Positions 1 through 9,323 of a DNA stretch of 64,000 nucleotides are shown one piece after another. Numbering within the stretch: position 1 is the first letter of the stretch; the number at the start of each line of letters is the position of its first letter. The DNA is from Anaerolineales bacterium (GTDB taxonomy: Bacteria; Chloroflexota; Anaerolineae; Anaerolineales; Villigracilaceae), in NCBI GenBank assembly GCA_023382595.1, contig JAHDWB010000002.1:124001-188000 (forward strand), in the 5' to 3' direction. Position numbers and translations under genes: made by a program. The notes beneath the pieces were generated by a model, which made no database searches, had not been told where the DNA came from, and saw only the letters and a program-made list of their open reading frames with translations.

Positions 1-35
1 TCTGGCTGGACGAAGCGGTTAAGATAAGGCGAAGA

Positions 36-794
36 TTATCTCGCTGTTTTTTTCGAGCGCACCCTCTGCTCGATCTTCGGGGCCTTTTCGCCTTTCAACT
101 CGCGGACTTCATCCTCCGTCAAATACCGCCACTGGCGCGGCTTGAGACTGCCCAATTTCAACGTGCCGATCCGCAAACGGATGATCTTCACCACCGGCAA
201 GCCCAGCAGTTTCCCCACCTCGCGGATCTGGCGCTTCTTCCCCTCGCCCATGATGACCTGAATCCAGGCGCCCTTGCCGGACGTGGATAAAAAGCGCACG
301 TCAGCGGGCTGGGTTTTATCGCCATCGGTCAACACCACGCCTCTGCGCCACGCCTCCAGTTGTTTCTCGTCGGGGCGGCGCGCCACCAAGACACGATATT
401 CCTTCTCATGTCCATAGCGCGGATGCGTCAACTTGTTGGTCAACTCGCCGTCGTTGGTCATCAGGATCAAGCCCTCGGAGTCGAAGTCGAGGCGCCCAAC
501 GGGATAGAGATGCCCCTCGAGCGGGATCAGATCCCGGACGGTCTGACGATCATCCTGCCCCTCGGCGGCGGAGAGCACATTGCGCGGCTTATACAAGGCG
601 ATGTAGACCAGCGCCTCTTTCTTCGCCAAAGCCTTTCCATCCACCGTGACCTTATCCACAGCCAGGTCCGCTTTTTGCCCCAACACAGCGACCTTGCCGT
701 TCACGCGCACGCGCCCTTCCGTGATGAACACTTCACAGGCGCGGCGGGAGCCATATCCCGCCTGGGCAAGCAATTTCTGAAGTCTTTCCTGCAT
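36..794 (-). CDS. rluB: 23S rRNA pseudouridine synthase, RsuA/RluB family
   Basis: 252 residues. An N-terminal S4 RNA-binding domain (about residues 1-60, with GSRRACEVFITEGRVRVNG) is followed by the pseudouridine synthase fold. The catalytic-Asp motif GRLDFDSEGLILMTNDGEL is clear, as is a basic C-terminal tail. Family members convert a uridine in rRNA to pseudouridine; RluB acts on 23S U2605, RsuA on 16S U516 and RluF on U2604. The S4-plus-core length and the position next to scpB, a common bacterial arrangement, favour RluB, but substrate site is inferred. It starts 8 bp after the scpB stop, so the two are probably co-transcribed. Confidence 0.93.
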   Translation of the reverse strand: MQERLQKLLAQAGYGSRRACEVFITEGRVRVNGKVAVLGQKADLAVDKVTVDGKALAKKEALVYIALYKPRNVLSAAEGQDDRQTVRDLIPLEGHLYPVGRLDFDSEGLILMTNDGELTNKLTHPRYGHEKEYRVLVARRPDEKQLEAWRRGVVLTDGDKTQPADVRFLSTSGKGAWIQVIMGEGKKRQIREVGKLLGLPVVKIIRLRIGTLKLGSLKPRQWRYLTEDEVRELKGEKAPKIEQRVRSKKTAR

Positions 795-802
795 TACGAA
801 TA

Positions 803-1372
803 CTAACCCTTCAATAATTCTGTAGGTTCCGGCTCCGCCTCTGCCGGCACAGCCAGCGGAGGCAGTTCCATGATTGAATTCAAACCGAAATGTTGTAGAA
901 ACTCCGGTGTGGTAGAGTACAGGATCGGACGTCCCGGTCCATCCGTGCGCCCGGTCTCCTGGATGAGCCCCTTGCTCAACAGGCTTTTCATCATCGCATC
1001 GCTGTTGACGCCGCGCACCGCATCCACTTGCGGACGGGTGACAGGCTGTTGGTAGGCAATGATCGCCAGCGTCTCCAGCGCGGCGCGGCTCAGGTGTGTG
1101 ACAGCCTCCAGACCGAGGAACTTCTCCACCAGTGAAGCCAGCTCGGAGGCGGTGGTCAACTGCACGCGCCCGGCGTTTCGTTGTAAACGCAAGCCGCGGG
1201 TTAAGAGAGAATCGTCCAATTCCTTCAATCCGCGCTCGACCACCGAAGGAGTCACATCCAGCGCCTGCGCAAGCTGACCGAGCGGCACCGGTTCCGCCGA
1301 AACGAACAGCATCGCTTCGATCTTTGCCGCAAGGGACAGTTCACTGGTTGAATTGGGCTGAGGGTCGCTCAT
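803..1372 (-). CDS. scpB: Segregation and condensation protein B
   Basis: 189 residues from the chosen start MSDPQP at 1372. A longer frame begins at 1417, but its first 15 residues (MFLFQYINFK...) are not family-like, and a GGAG lies upstream of 1372. ScpB is the winged-helix kleisin-associated subunit of the SMC-ScpAB condensin. Typical segments are visible: AKIEAMLFVSAEPVPLGQLA, LETLAIIAYQQPVTRPQVD and VRGVNSDAMMKSLLSKGLI. The C-terminal Pro/Glu-rich tail is probably disordered. It forms an operon with rluB. Its partner scpA is not adjacent but lies about 37 kb away at 38414, which is unusual because the pair is normally neighbouring. Confidence 0.95.
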   Translation of the reverse strand: MSDPQPNSTSELSLAAKIEAMLFVSAEPVPLGQLAQALDVTPSVVERGLKELDDSLLTRGLRLQRNAGRVQLTTASELASLVEKFLGLEAVTHLSRAALETLAIIAYQQPVTRPQVDAVRGVNSDAMMKSLLSKGLIQETGRTDGPGRPILYSTTPEFLQHFGLNSIMELPPLAVPAEAEPEPTELLKG

Positions 1373-1380
1373 GCTATAAT
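1353..1380 (+). promoter_or_regulatory. Promoter candidate for lipoprotein gene at 1420
   Basis: A TTGGGC hexamer at 1353-1358, a 16 bp spacer and a consensus TATAAT at 1375-1380. Transcription would begin near 1387, giving a leader of about 33 nt. The box sits over the first codons of scpB on the other strand, so the two genes share a compact divergent region. Confidence 0.5.
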
Positions 1381-1419
1381 TACTCCGCTTAAAATTTATA
1401 TATTGGAACAAAAACAAAA

Positions 1420-1992
1420 ATGAAAAACAGAAACTTCAAACCGTATCTTCTCGTCGTCGTTCTCGTGCTCGCCGCGCTGGCGTGTACAGTATCTGCCGGC
1501 GGACCCGACTATCCCGCGCAGACCGTCCCGGTCACGACCGATGACGCGCAAAGCCTGCGGGAGCAGATCGAACAGGCGTTGATCGCCGGCGCCGAGACGG
1601 GCATCGTTTCCCTGCAGATCACCGAGAGTCAACTGACCTCTTTCATAGCGGACAAAATGGCGCAACAGACCAATCCGCCGTTCACCGATCCGCAGATCCT
1701 GCTGCGCAACGGTCAAATGCAAATGTACGGCAAGGTCACGCAGGGATGGTTCACCGCCAACATGCTCATCACCATGAACGTCGGCGTGGATGAAGCGACC
1801 GGTCAGCCGAAGATCGAAGTTGCCTCCGCCGACTTCGGTCCCCTGCCCGCGCCTGAAGGTCTCAACTCCGCCATCACCGCGCTCATCTCCGAAGCCTTCA
1901 CCGGTTCGCTCGGTCCTGTCGCCGTCGGGTTTCGATTGGAATCGATCACCATCGCAGACGGGATCATGACACTGACGTTCCGCATCCGATAG
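1420..1992 (+). CDS. Hypothetical lipoprotein
   Basis: 190 residues. A hydrophobic signal peptide (YLLVVVLVLAALACTVSAGG) has a lipobox L-A-A-L-A-C, so the mature protein should be lipid-anchored at Cys22. The rest is soluble. Residues from about 60 (TGIVSLQITESQLTSFIADK) to the end resemble the beta-rich lipid- or peptidoglycan-associated domains common in Anaerolineae lipoproteins, but I cannot name the family. A polar, Thr-rich linker follows the lipobox. The next gene starts 19 bp downstream and is also a lipoprotein, so both may be one unit. Confidence 0.8.
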   Translation: MKNRNFKPYLLVVVLVLAALACTVSAGGPDYPAQTVPVTTDDAQSLREQIEQALIAGAETGIVSLQITESQLTSFIADKMAQQTNPPFTDPQILLRNGQMQMYGKVTQGWFTANMLITMNVGVDEATGQPKIEVASADFGPLPAPEGLNSAITALISEAFTGSLGPVAVGFRLESITIADGIMTLTFRIR

Positions 1993-2011
1993 CGGAACGA
2001 TTATACCCGAC

Positions 2012-3598
2012 ATGCCCCGCCTCGGACTCCGCCCGCGCCTGCTCCTCGCGCTTTTACCTTTCCTTTGGCTGATCGTTTCCTGCCGCTCCCCGCAGTTTGG
2101 CGAAGACATCACGGTCATCGTCGCTGTGGATGGCGCAAGACAGGAAATCTCCATCCCATCGGGAAGCACGGTCTCGCAAGCCCTGCAAAGCGCCGGCATC
2201 ACGGCGGGAAGTCTCGACCGCACCGAGCCGCCATTTTATACGCTATTAAGCGACGGGGATGTCATCACCATCACGCGCGTAGTGGAAGAGTTCCAAACCG
2301 AACAGGATGTCATCCCGTTCGAACGGCAGGTCGTCCGCAATGAGACACTTCCCGAAGGCGAGACGCGGCTCGTGCAGGCGGGCGTGAACGGCTTGCAGGA
2401 AGTCACCTACCGAAGCATCACAGAAGATAATATCGAAGTCAGCCGAACGGTTGTAAAAACCACCATCCTGAAGGAAGCCCTGCCCGAGATCGTCATGATC
2501 GGAGCGCAGGCATCCTACGCGCCGTTGAATATTCCCGGCACATTGGCATATCTTTCCGGTGGCAACGCCTGGATCATGGAAGGTTCCACCGCCAACCGCC
2601 GCGTCATCGTCAGCACCGGAGACTTGGATGGGCGCATCTTCACGCTCTCACCGAACGGTGAGTATTTGGTCTTCACGCGCAAATCCAGCAAACCCGCTGA
2701 CGAAGAGATCAACACCCTGTGGGCAGTGCGGACGAGAAATCTCGAACCGAGACTGATCTCCCTGCAGGCAAAGAATGTCGTCCATTTTGCGGCATGGATT
2801 CCGGGCACGAATTCGGTGGCGTATTCCACCGTCGAGCCGCGCAGCGCCGCCCCCGGCTGGCAGGCGAACAATGACCTGTACCGTGTCAGCATCACGGGTG
2901 GAAGTCCGCGGCGGCTGTTGAACGCGAACAGCGGCGGCGTGTACGGCTGGTGGGGCATGTCCTTCATTTACTCACCATCCGGGGTGCTGGCATACGCACG
3001 ACCTGACGGCATCGGGCTCGTGGATCAGGATCAAGGCTACATCAAGCCGCTGTTGGAGATCACGCCGCTCAATACGCACAGTGACTGGGCGTGGATCCCT
3101 CCCATCGCCTGGGGCGCGGACGGGAATAGTTTATACTTCGTCAGCCATGCGCCGGCACCGGCTCCCATTGCCGGCGAGGAGTCGCCTTATTTTGACCTCT
3201 CAGGCATCTCGTTTGAAAGCGAAGCGGCGGTATCCTTCGTAAACTCGACAGGGATGTTCGCATACCCGTCCGCTTCCCCCCTCCGCTCGAGCGGAAGTGA
3301 GAATTCTTTTCAGGTCGCGTACCTGCAATCCATTTTCATCGAACAAAGCGACACCAGCCGCTATCGTTTGATGGTGATGGACCGCGACGGCTCGAACGCG
3401 AAACTGCTGTTCCCGCCCATCGACGCGAACGGACTCGAACCTCAACTTCCCGTGTGGTCGCCCGCGCCGCTCGAAGGACAATCGGGGGATTTTATTGCAG
3501 TGCTCTATCAGGGTAACCTCTGGCTCGTTGACAGTGGCAGTACCGCCGCCTATCAAGTGACCGGCGACGGGTTGATCAATAAAATTGACTGGAAATAA
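2012..3598 (+). CDS. Lipoprotein with ubiquitin-like/G5 domains and a beta-propeller-like C-terminal half
   Basis: 528 residues. Signal peptide with a lipobox ending ...LIVSC (Cys24). Residues about 33-110 look like a DUF348 (ubiquitin-like) unit, as found before G5 domains in Rpf/YabE-type proteins. Residues about 110-165 ([21 protein letters not shown]) match the G5 pattern, which binds glycans or acts as a wall adhesin. From about residue 170 onward there are repeated TolB/WD-like segments such as [15 protein letters not shown] and LRYxxxDG-type turns, suggesting a propeller. A TATACC at 2002-2007 lies only 4 nt before ATG. Likely a surface protein; the ligand is unknown. Confidence 0.8.
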   Translation: MPRLGLRPRLLLALLPFLWLIVSCRSPQFGEDITVIVAVDGARQEISIPSGSTVSQALQSAGITAGSLDRTEPPFYTLLSDGDVITITRVVEEFQTEQDVIPFERQVVRNETLPEGETRLVQAGVNGLQEVTYRSITEDNIEVSRTVVKTTILKEALPEIVMIGAQASYAPLNIPGTLAYLSGGNAWIMEGSTANRRVIVSTGDLDGRIFTLSPNGEYLVFTRKSSKPADEEINTLWAVRTRNLEPRLISLQAKNVVHFAAWIPGTNSVAYSTVEPRSAAPGWQANNDLYRVSITGGSPRRLLNANSGGVYGWWGMSFIYSPSGVLAYARPDGIGLVDQDQGYIKPLLEITPLNTHSDWAWIPPIAWGADGNSLYFVSHAPAPAPIAGEESPYFDLSGISFESEAAVSFVNSTGMFAYPSASPLRSSGSENSFQVAYLQSIFIEQSDTSRYRLMVMDRDGSNAKLLFPPIDANGLEPQLPVWSPAPLEGQSGDFIAVLYQGNLWLVDSGSTAAYQVTGDGLINKIDWK

Positions 3599-3618
3599 AA
3601 GGCATAAAGGAAATCAGA

Positions 3619-4578
3619 ATGCGTATCTTGATCACTGGTGCAGCCGGGTTCCTCGGCTCCCATCTCTGTGACCGCCTGCTGGCAGACGGACATGAAGTCA
3701 TCGGCATGGACAATTTCATTACGGGCAGTCCGGATAACATCGCCCACCTCGCCGATAATGAACATTTTTCGTTCTACAAACGCGATGTCTCGAATTATAT
3801 TTTCGTCCCCGGCAAGGTGGATGCCATCCTGCACTTTGCTTCGCCTGCCAGCCCCAATCCGCAATCGCCATCGGGATATTTCAACCTGCCCATTCAAACC
3901 ATGAAGGCGGGCGCGCTTGGCACGCATAACTGTCTCGGCATTGCGCGCGCGAACAACGCCCGCTTTTTGCTGGCTTCAACGAGTGAAATCTACGGCGACC
4001 CGGAAATCCATCCGCAAGCGGAAACCTACCCCGGCAACGTGGACCCGGTCGGTGAACGTGCTGTCTATGATGAAGCCAAACGCTTCGCCGAATCGCTGAC
4101 GATGGCATACCACCGTTTCCACGGCGTGAACACCAGCATCGTGCGCATCTTCAACACCTATGGTCCGCGCATGGATCTGGAAGACGGGCGCGCCCTGCCA
4201 AATTTATTGAAGCAAGCCCTGCTCGGAAAGCCGCTGACCGTCTATGGCAACGGCGGACAAACCCGCTCCTTCTGTTACGTGGATGATCTGGTCGATGGTA
4301 TTGTCAAACTGCTGTATTCGGAAGAGCACATGCCCGTCAATATCGGCAACCCGGTGGAGATGAGCATTTTGCAATTTGCTGAAGCCATCAATAGGATCAC
4401 AGGAAATCTGGGCGGACTCGTCTTCCAGGAAAACGCCCGCAGCACCCGCGACCCGCAGATGCGCCAGCCCGATATCACCCGCGCAAGAACAATTCTGAAC
4501 TGGGAACCAAAGGTCGACCTCGAAGAGGGCATCCGCCGCACCATTCCGTTCTTCAAGGAGAAACTGGGACTGGTATGA
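3619..4578 (+). CDS. NAD-dependent epimerase/dehydratase, UDP-glucuronate decarboxylase-like
   Basis: 319 residues, the usual length of extended short-chain dehydrogenases acting on nucleotide sugars. The Rossmann motif [10 protein letters not shown] is at residues 7-16, the catalytic Ser/Thr in STS at 120-122, and the YxxxK pair at Tyr150/Lys154. Substrate-side motifs ([29 protein letters not shown]) fit UDP-xylose synthase-like enzymes, which convert UDP-glucuronate to UDP-xylose. RBS-like AAAGGA precedes the start. It heads a run of overlapping envelope-sugar genes. Exact substrate is inferred; dTDP-glucose dehydratase-like roles are possible. Confidence 0.88.
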   Translation: MRILITGAAGFLGSHLCDRLLADGHEVIGMDNFITGSPDNIAHLADNEHFSFYKRDVSNYIFVPGKVDAILHFASPASPNPQSPSGYFNLPIQTMKAGALGTHNCLGIARANNARFLLASTSEIYGDPEIHPQAETYPGNVDPVGERAVYDEAKRFAESLTMAYHRFHGVNTSIVRIFNTYGPRMDLEDGRALPNLLKQALLGKPLTVYGNGGQTRSFCYVDDLVDGIVKLLYSEEHMPVNIGNPVEMSILQFAEAINRITGNLGGLVFQENARSTRDPQMRQPDITRARTILNWEPKVDLEEGIRRTIPFFKEKLGLV

Positions 4579-5048
4579 TCCTAACGGATGTAAAAGAGCG
4601 CAATCGTTTCGTGAAATTCGCCCTGGTCGGGGCGCTCGGTTCGGTCATTGACTTTGCAGTGATGAACATGCTCTCCCATTGGGCGGGCATGCCGCTTGTA
4701 CTGGCAGGCACGATCTCGTTCATTTGCGCCGTGCTGAACAACTTCACCTGGAACCGCTTGTGGACCTACCCTGAGTCGCGGTCACGCCCGTTGATGAATC
4801 AGCTTGGCATGTTCTTTGCTGTCAATGTGGCTGGCATTGCCATCCGTGCGCCGATCCTGCACTTTGGCGAACCGCCGCTGCTGCGCCTCGTCCAACAGGT
4901 TTTTTACACCACCTACCTGACAGCCGAGGTCTACGCCAGGAACCTGACGCTCGCCACCGCCATCGGCATCGTGATGTTATGGAACTTCTTCGTCAACCGC
5001 TACTGGACCTACAGCGACATTGACAATATGGAAGATATCCCGTCGTAA
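4575..5048 (+). CDS. GtrA-family membrane protein
   Basis: 157 residues with four hydrophobic segments. The family signature is seen in [20 protein letters not shown] near the N terminus and the paired [11 protein letters not shown] / [11 protein letters not shown] motifs closing each half. GtrA proteins are small polytopic membrane proteins thought to move or present polyprenyl-linked sugars to glycosyltransferases. It overlaps the preceding gene by ATGA, implying translational coupling with a nucleotide-sugar enzyme, and a GT39-type transferase follows in the same run. Confidence 0.88.
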   Translation: MILTDVKERNRFVKFALVGALGSVIDFAVMNMLSHWAGMPLVLAGTISFICAVLNNFTWNRLWTYPESRSRPLMNQLGMFFAVNVAGIAIRAPILHFGEPPLLRLVQQVFYTTYLTAEVYARNLTLATAIGIVMLWNFFVNRYWTYSDIDNMEDIPS

Positions 5049-5060
5049 GGCATACCCCAA

Positions 5061-5435
5061 ATGGCACAAGCAACCCTGATACCTGTTTACACCACCAAGG
5101 GAGATGCGGAAGCGTTTCTCGCATATCCGTATTTGTTCAACCGCAGCGGGGAATGGATCGGGTTCGTCACCCCGAAACGGGAAGTGTATTCCGTGCTTGG
5201 CGAATATGCCGGCACACTGACGAACGATCCGCGCATCGTATCCAAACGGTCCACAGCCACGTTCAGACCCCGCCTTCAGCCGCCTCCGCGCCCCCGGCGG
5301 ATTTATCCTCCCGCAACCGTCCCGCTCGCCCCGCTGATGGCGGAACTCAACAACTCCCTAGTCGACGTGCTTCTGGAAGCGCCGGAGCGACTCCACACCA
5401 TAGACACAGGCGATGCCAGACAGGACATGGACTGA
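5061..5435 (+). CDS. Small hypothetical protein, possibly beta-flower-like
   Basis: 124 residues. The N-terminal half carries the pattern YLFNRSGEWIGFVTPKREVY followed by SVLGEYAG, which resembles the repeated turn found in small 4-fold beta-flower proteins (a resemblance noted by eye only). The middle is a Pro/Arg-rich linker (RLQPPPRPRRIYPP) and the C-terminal end is helical. No catalytic motif is seen. It lies 12 bp after gtrA and its stop overlaps the next start (TGATG), so it is firmly part of the operon. Function unknown. Confidence 0.7.
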   Translation: MAQATLIPVYTTKGDAEAFLAYPYLFNRSGEWIGFVTPKREVYSVLGEYAGTLTNDPRIVSKRSTATFRPRLQPPPRPRRIYPPATVPLAPLMAELNNSLVDVLLEAPERLHTIDTGDARQDMD

Positions 5436-5905
5436 TGAACACGCCCAAACTAAAAACTCCCCGCGCCTCGCACATCAGCATCGCCCAACTCATGCAGCCC
5501 GAACATGCCAACAATCATGGCAACGTGCACGGCGGCTGGATCATGAAACTGGTGGATGAAGCCGGCGCGCTCGCCTGCATGCGCCACGCCCAGCGACGCG
5601 TTGTGACCGTTGCCGTGGATTCCTTCGTCTTCCGTGAACCGATCAAGATCGGCGACCTCGTCACGCTCACTGCCGAAGTCACCTACGCGGGACGCACTTC
5701 CATGGAAGCCGAAGTGCAGGTGATTGCGGAGAATCCCGTCACGGGCGAACGCACGCATACCAACACTGCCTATCTCGTTTACGTCGCGCTGGATGATGAC
5801 AATAAACCGACCACCGTCTTCCCGCTGGTGGCAGAGACCGACGAAGACAAGGACAGGCTCGAGCTAGGAAAGATGCGTCAACAGCGCCGCATCTCCCAGA
5901 AATAA
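5435..5905 (+). CDS. Acyl-CoA thioesterase, hotdog fold (YciA/BACH type)
   Basis: 156 residues, starting at ATG 5435 which overlaps the previous stop. The frame is open for another 94 codons upstream, but that region is the preceding gene. Hotdog signatures are HISIAQLMQPEHANNHGNVH and GGWIMKLVDEAGALACMRHA, then VDSFVFREPIKIGDLVTL. The N-H-G-N-V-H-G-G segment is the acyl-CoA hydrolase active site region. Family members release free CoA from acyl-CoA. Its place inside a surface-sugar gene run is odd, though the window also encodes two acyl-CoA dehydrogenases and an acyl-CoA carboxylase. Confidence 0.9.
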   Translation: MNTPKLKTPRASHISIAQLMQPEHANNHGNVHGGWIMKLVDEAGALACMRHAQRRVVTVAVDSFVFREPIKIGDLVTLTAEVTYAGRTSMEAEVQVIAENPVTGERTHTNTAYLVYVALDDDNKPTTVFPLVAETDEDKDRLELGKMRQQRRISQK

Positions 5906-5906
5906 C

Positions 5907-7475
5907 TTGGACAAACTCCGCCGCCATCCCATCCTTATCCTACTGATCATCAACCTCATCATCGGGTTGATGATTTTTCGCACGTATGGATTGTCATGGG
6001 ATGAGCCGCTCTTTTACGAATACGGCGACGCGTTGCGCTATGCCTACAGCCCCGCCAACTGGTTCAACGATTTCGACCTCACGCGCGCCTTCGGCGCAAG
6101 CGCCAGCGACCACGCCAACCGCGGACCCGCCTACCTGCTGCTCGCCTCGCCGCTCGTTTCTTTTTTGAGATGGCTCGGACTCGACATCGCCTCCGCCTGG
6201 CACCTGACCAATTTCCTGACCTTCAACCTCGGCGTTTACCTGCTCTACCGCCTCGCTTCGCGCTGGGTGGACAACTGGTCTGCCCTTGCGGTGGCGGCTT
6301 TATTTTCCTTTCAACCTCTTTTGTGGGGACATGCTTTCATCAACCCAAAAGACATTCCTTTTCTGGTATTCTTCCTCGGCTCGGTGGTCTTTGGATTCGA
6401 GATGGTGGATCAATGGATCGAGAACCGCCGATTCCCCATTACGAAAATCATCCTCGCTTCTTTCTTTCTCGGCATCGCCACATCCATCCGCGTGCTGGGT
6501 CCATTGGCGGCGGTCATCACCATCCTCTACTTCGGGCTGCGGACTTTAGTCCGCCCTGAAACTGAAAGCATGAGCAGACTTAAGTCTGCTCTCCGAAATA
6601 CAACCCCAATCTGGCTATGCGCAGTTCTGTCTATTGCAATTATGTTTGCCTTCTGGCCCTACCTTTGGCTTGACCCGCTTGGCAAGTTCATCGAAGTCTT
6701 CATCTTCATGTCCGACAACCCGACGCAGTTGAATGTGCTTTTCGCGGGCGAAAACTTCCGCGCTGGTGAAATCCCCCGCCGCTATTTGCCCGTCCTGCTC
6801 GCCTACACGCTGACGGAGCCATTCTGGCTGTTGACCATCTTCGGCGGCTTGATTGCCTTCTGGAAATCAGAGAACAAGCAACGCCTTGCACTTGCCCTGC
6901 TGGCATTGTGGTTTCTAATTCCTGTCGCCTACGTTCTCCTGCGCCGTCCCGCCATGTATGACGGCTATCGTCACTTTTTATTTATTCTTCCGCCATTATT
7001 CATCTTTGCAGGTTTTGCCTTTCAATTTTTATTCCAATGGCTGAAAGGGACATGGCAAAAAATCGCATTCCTATTTGCCATTCTTGCATTTGGAATTTTG
7101 CCCATCATGCAACTCCAACCCTATCAATACGCCTACTACAACAACTTTGCAGGCGGCGTGGACGGAGTTTTTCGCAGCTACGAAACAGAATACTGGCTGA
7201 CCTGCTACCGCGAAGCCGTACTCCAATTCAATGAACAAGCGCCTACGGGAGCGCAGTTATTCGTCCGCCGCGAGCCGTATATTGCCGCGTATTACGCCAG
7301 TAATAACATCACCATCCGCGATTTTCGAACGGAACAAAGCGAAATGCAATCAGGTGATTTTTACCTCGCCAACTCGCGCTCCAACGAAGACCTGCGTTTC
7401 CTGCGTGATGAACCCAGCCTCATGGAAATCTCCCGCATGGGAGCAACCTTCTGCGTCATCAAACAAATGCCATGA
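5907..7475 (+). CDS. Polytopic glycosyltransferase, GT39/PMT-like (GT-C fold)
   Basis: 522 residues starting at TTG just after the preceding stop. About ten transmembrane segments. An acidic motif (YGLSWDEPLFYEYGDAL) sits in the first extracytoplasmic loop, as expected for GT-C enzymes that use polyprenyl-phosphate sugars. PEST-like Arg/Lys loops face the cytoplasm. Residues about 212-229 (LRTLVRPETESMSRLKSALR) are encoded by two adjacent DNA palindromes (6539-6590) and look like a repeat insertion in a cytoplasmic loop. The end overlaps the next gene by ATGA. Acceptor and sugar are unknown. Confidence 0.85.
   Translation: MDKLRRHPILILLIINLIIGLMIFRTYGLSWDEPLFYEYGDALRYAYSPANWFNDFDLTRAFGASASDHANRGPAYLLLASPLVSFLRWLGLDIASAWHLTNFLTFNLGVYLLYRLASRWVDNWSALAVAALFSFQPLLWGHAFINPKDIPFLVFFLGSVVFGFEMVDQWIENRRFPITKIILASFFLGIATSIRVLGPLAAVITILYFGLRTLVRPETESMSRLKSALRNTTPIWLCAVLSIAIMFAFWPYLWLDPLGKFIEVFIFMSDNPTQLNVLFAGENFRAGEIPRRYLPVLLAYTLTEPFWLLTIFGGLIAFWKSENKQRLALALLALWFLIPVAYVLLRRPAMYDGYRHFLFILPPLFIFAGFAFQFLFQWLKGTWQKIAFLFAILAFGILPIMQLQPYQYAYYNNFAGGVDGVFRSYETEYWLTCYREAVLQFNEQAPTGAQLFVRREPYIAAYYASNNITIRDFRTEQSEMQSGDFYLANSRSNEDLRFLRDEPSLMEISRMGATFCVIKQMP
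6539..6590. repeat. Double palindrome inside a glycosyltransferase gene (family B)
   Basis: Two hairpins in tandem. The first is GCGGACT-TT-AGTCCGC at 6539-6554 and the second is the perfect 18-bp palindrome AGCAGACTTAAGTCTGCT at 6573-6590, followed by CTCCGA. A related unit with the same order and flanks lies at 55324-55370. The unit keeps the host reading frame open. Confidence 0.8.
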
Positions 7476-8305
7476 CTCCATCGCCTCGCCTGCTCCTCAC
7501 CATTGACTACGAATCCTGGTTTGCACTCTCACGCAGACATGATTTCATCGCACCCGAAGAACGCCGCAAACTTGATGATGAATATTCGCGCCGCGCCATT
7601 GACCCGATTCTTGAAATCTTCGGCGATAAAAAAGCCACGTTCTACCTCGTCGGTGAAATGGTGGGATGGCATCCCGAACTGCCTGAAAAAATCCAAAACG
7701 CAGGGCACGAAGTCGGCTTTCACTGCCACGTCCACCGCAGGTTGAACAACGTCACGGAAATCGAAAAAGACCTCATTGCCTCCGCCGATTGGATTCAAAA
7801 ATTCAATATCCGCGGCTACCGCGCCCCGATGATACACACTATCGAAGGTGTGTATCCCCTGCTGAAAAAACACGGGCTGACGTACAGCTCCTCGCTCTAC
7901 GCGCCGACCGGCACGATCATCAACAAAGACGGGATTTACGAAATCCCCGTCAGCACCCTGCAACTGCAAAAACGCCAAAACAACTTCCGCGCGCCGCGCT
8001 ACATGACCCCCGACCTGCTCATCATGGGCGAATTTCCTTACGGCTCCAGCTTCACCAGCGGCTTATTTCCCCGCACCGTCTTTCGTATCATCGAGCGCGC
8101 GCTCCAGTCGGGCAAAAGCCCCGTCATCTTTTTGCATCCCTACGAGATCGTCACTCCTGATAATTTCACACAACGTCTCAGACCAGACCTGCTCCGCAAT
8201 CCGTTGCTCTACCCGTTTACATTCAACAAATCCAAATTTCTCAAAGACCTGCTGCGCCACTTCCCCACGTCCACCATGCAAAGTTACATCGAAGAACTCC
8301 AATGA
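7472..8305 (+). CDS. Polysaccharide deacetylase family protein
   Basis: 277 residues. NodB-type carbohydrate esterase 4 features: the catalytic Asp motif LLTIDYES (residues 8-15), the metal-binding H-x3-H at His84/His88 in HEVGFHCHVH, and RGYRAPM later, the usual Arg-rich motif. Such enzymes remove N-acetyl groups from surface glycans. Short proteins of this kind paired with a FemAB-like protein, as here, are typical of exopolysaccharide loci. It overlaps its neighbours at both ends by 4 bp, so it is translationally coupled to the glycosyltransferase and the FemAB gene. Confidence 0.9.
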   Translation: MTPSPRLLLTIDYESWFALSRRHDFIAPEERRKLDDEYSRRAIDPILEIFGDKKATFYLVGEMVGWHPELPEKIQNAGHEVGFHCHVHRRLNNVTEIEKDLIASADWIQKFNIRGYRAPMIHTIEGVYPLLKKHGLTYSSSLYAPTGTIINKDGIYEIPVSTLQLQKRQNNFRAPRYMTPDLLIMGEFPYGSSFTSGLFPRTVFRIIERALQSGKSPVIFLHPYEIVTPDNFTQRLRPDLLRNPLLYPFTFNKSKFLKDLLRHFPTSTMQSYIEELQ

Positions 8306-9321
8306 ACATCGAACGCGTACACACCCTCAACGCCCCGGCGCTTGAAACCAAACTCAGTTACACCGGCATCGACTCGTGGATGAATTTCGTCCACGAGATG
8401 TATGGGCATCCCATTCATCGTTTTGTTGTCACCGATGGCGACAAACCTCTTGGCGCGCTTTCACTTGCCGAAGTCAGGCATCCCGTTTTCGGTCACTATC
8501 TCGCCACCGCGCCCTTCGGCAGTTACGGCGGATTTGCGTTCGAGAATGACCAAGTCCGCGATTTGCTTTTGGATGAAGCCCGCCGCCTTGCGGAAGAATT
8601 GAACGTGGAACACGTCTCCCTGCGATTCGACTCCGCTTCGACTCCACCCCAAGGCTGGGTGCAACACCCCGTTTATTCATCCTACCTGATCGACCTCCCC
8701 GCCAACCCGAACGACCTGATGAAGCGCTTTTCATCCGACCACCGCAACCACATCCGCAAATCGCTCAAAAAGGGACAGTCCATCCGCTTTGGGCATCTTG
8801 ATTTGCTGGGTGACGCTTACGAAGCCATCGCCCGCAGTATGCACGAACTCGGCTCACCGTATCACGCGAAGCGGTATCTGCATCAGATGGCGGAACGGCT
8901 GGGGGACACGCTCCAGTTCGCAGTCACGTACGATGCGCGGGGACACATCACAGGTGGCGGAGTTTTCATCCATCAAGGCAAGACGATTTTCAATCTACAT
9001 GCCAACATCCTGCACTTTGCGCGTTCGCTGTATGCGGGAGAATTTCTGTATTGGTCGGTGACCGAGTACGCCATCCAAAACGGATTTTCGACCTTCGATC
9101 TGGGGCGCAGTCTCATCGGTTCGGGCAATGACATTTTCAAGACCAAGTGGGCGCCACGCAAAGAGACGCTGGCGTACTGGTACTGGCTCGCACCCGGGCA
9201 TGATGTGCCTTCGATGAACCAGAAAAGCCCGAAGTTTCAACTCGCCATCGCCGTGTGGAAACGCCTGCCCGCCTTCATCGTCCGCCCGCTGGGACCGTAT
9301 TTGATTCGCGGATTGGTCTAA
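8302..9321 (+). CDS. FemAB/GNAT-fold peptidyl or amino-acyl transferase-like protein
   Basis: 339 residues with the double GNAT arrangement of the FemAB family. Visible signatures include HPIHRFVVTDGDKPLGALSL, the AP-x-GSYGGF strand, FSSDHRNHIRKSLKKG in the middle, and the C-terminal FDLGRSLIGSGNDIFKTKWA, which is characteristic of FemAB proteins of exopolysaccharide systems. FemX-type members add amino acids to cell-wall precursors; the variant here probably modifies an envelope glycan. Overlap ATGA with the deacetylase. Downstream, an inverted repeat (9324-9389) separates it from the GNAT gene. Confidence 0.85.
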   Translation: MNIERVHTLNAPALETKLSYTGIDSWMNFVHEMYGHPIHRFVVTDGDKPLGALSLAEVRHPVFGHYLATAPFGSYGGFAFENDQVRDLLLDEARRLAEELNVEHVSLRFDSASTPPQGWVQHPVYSSYLIDLPANPNDLMKRFSSDHRNHIRKSLKKGQSIRFGHLDLLGDAYEAIARSMHELGSPYHAKRYLHQMAERLGDTLQFAVTYDARGHITGGGVFIHQGKTIFNLHANILHFARSLYAGEFLYWSVTEYAIQNGFSTFDLGRSLIGSGNDIFKTKWAPRKETLAYWYWLAPGHDVPSMNQKSPKFQLAIAVWKRLPAFIVRPLGPYLIRGLV

Positions 9322-9323
9322 AA

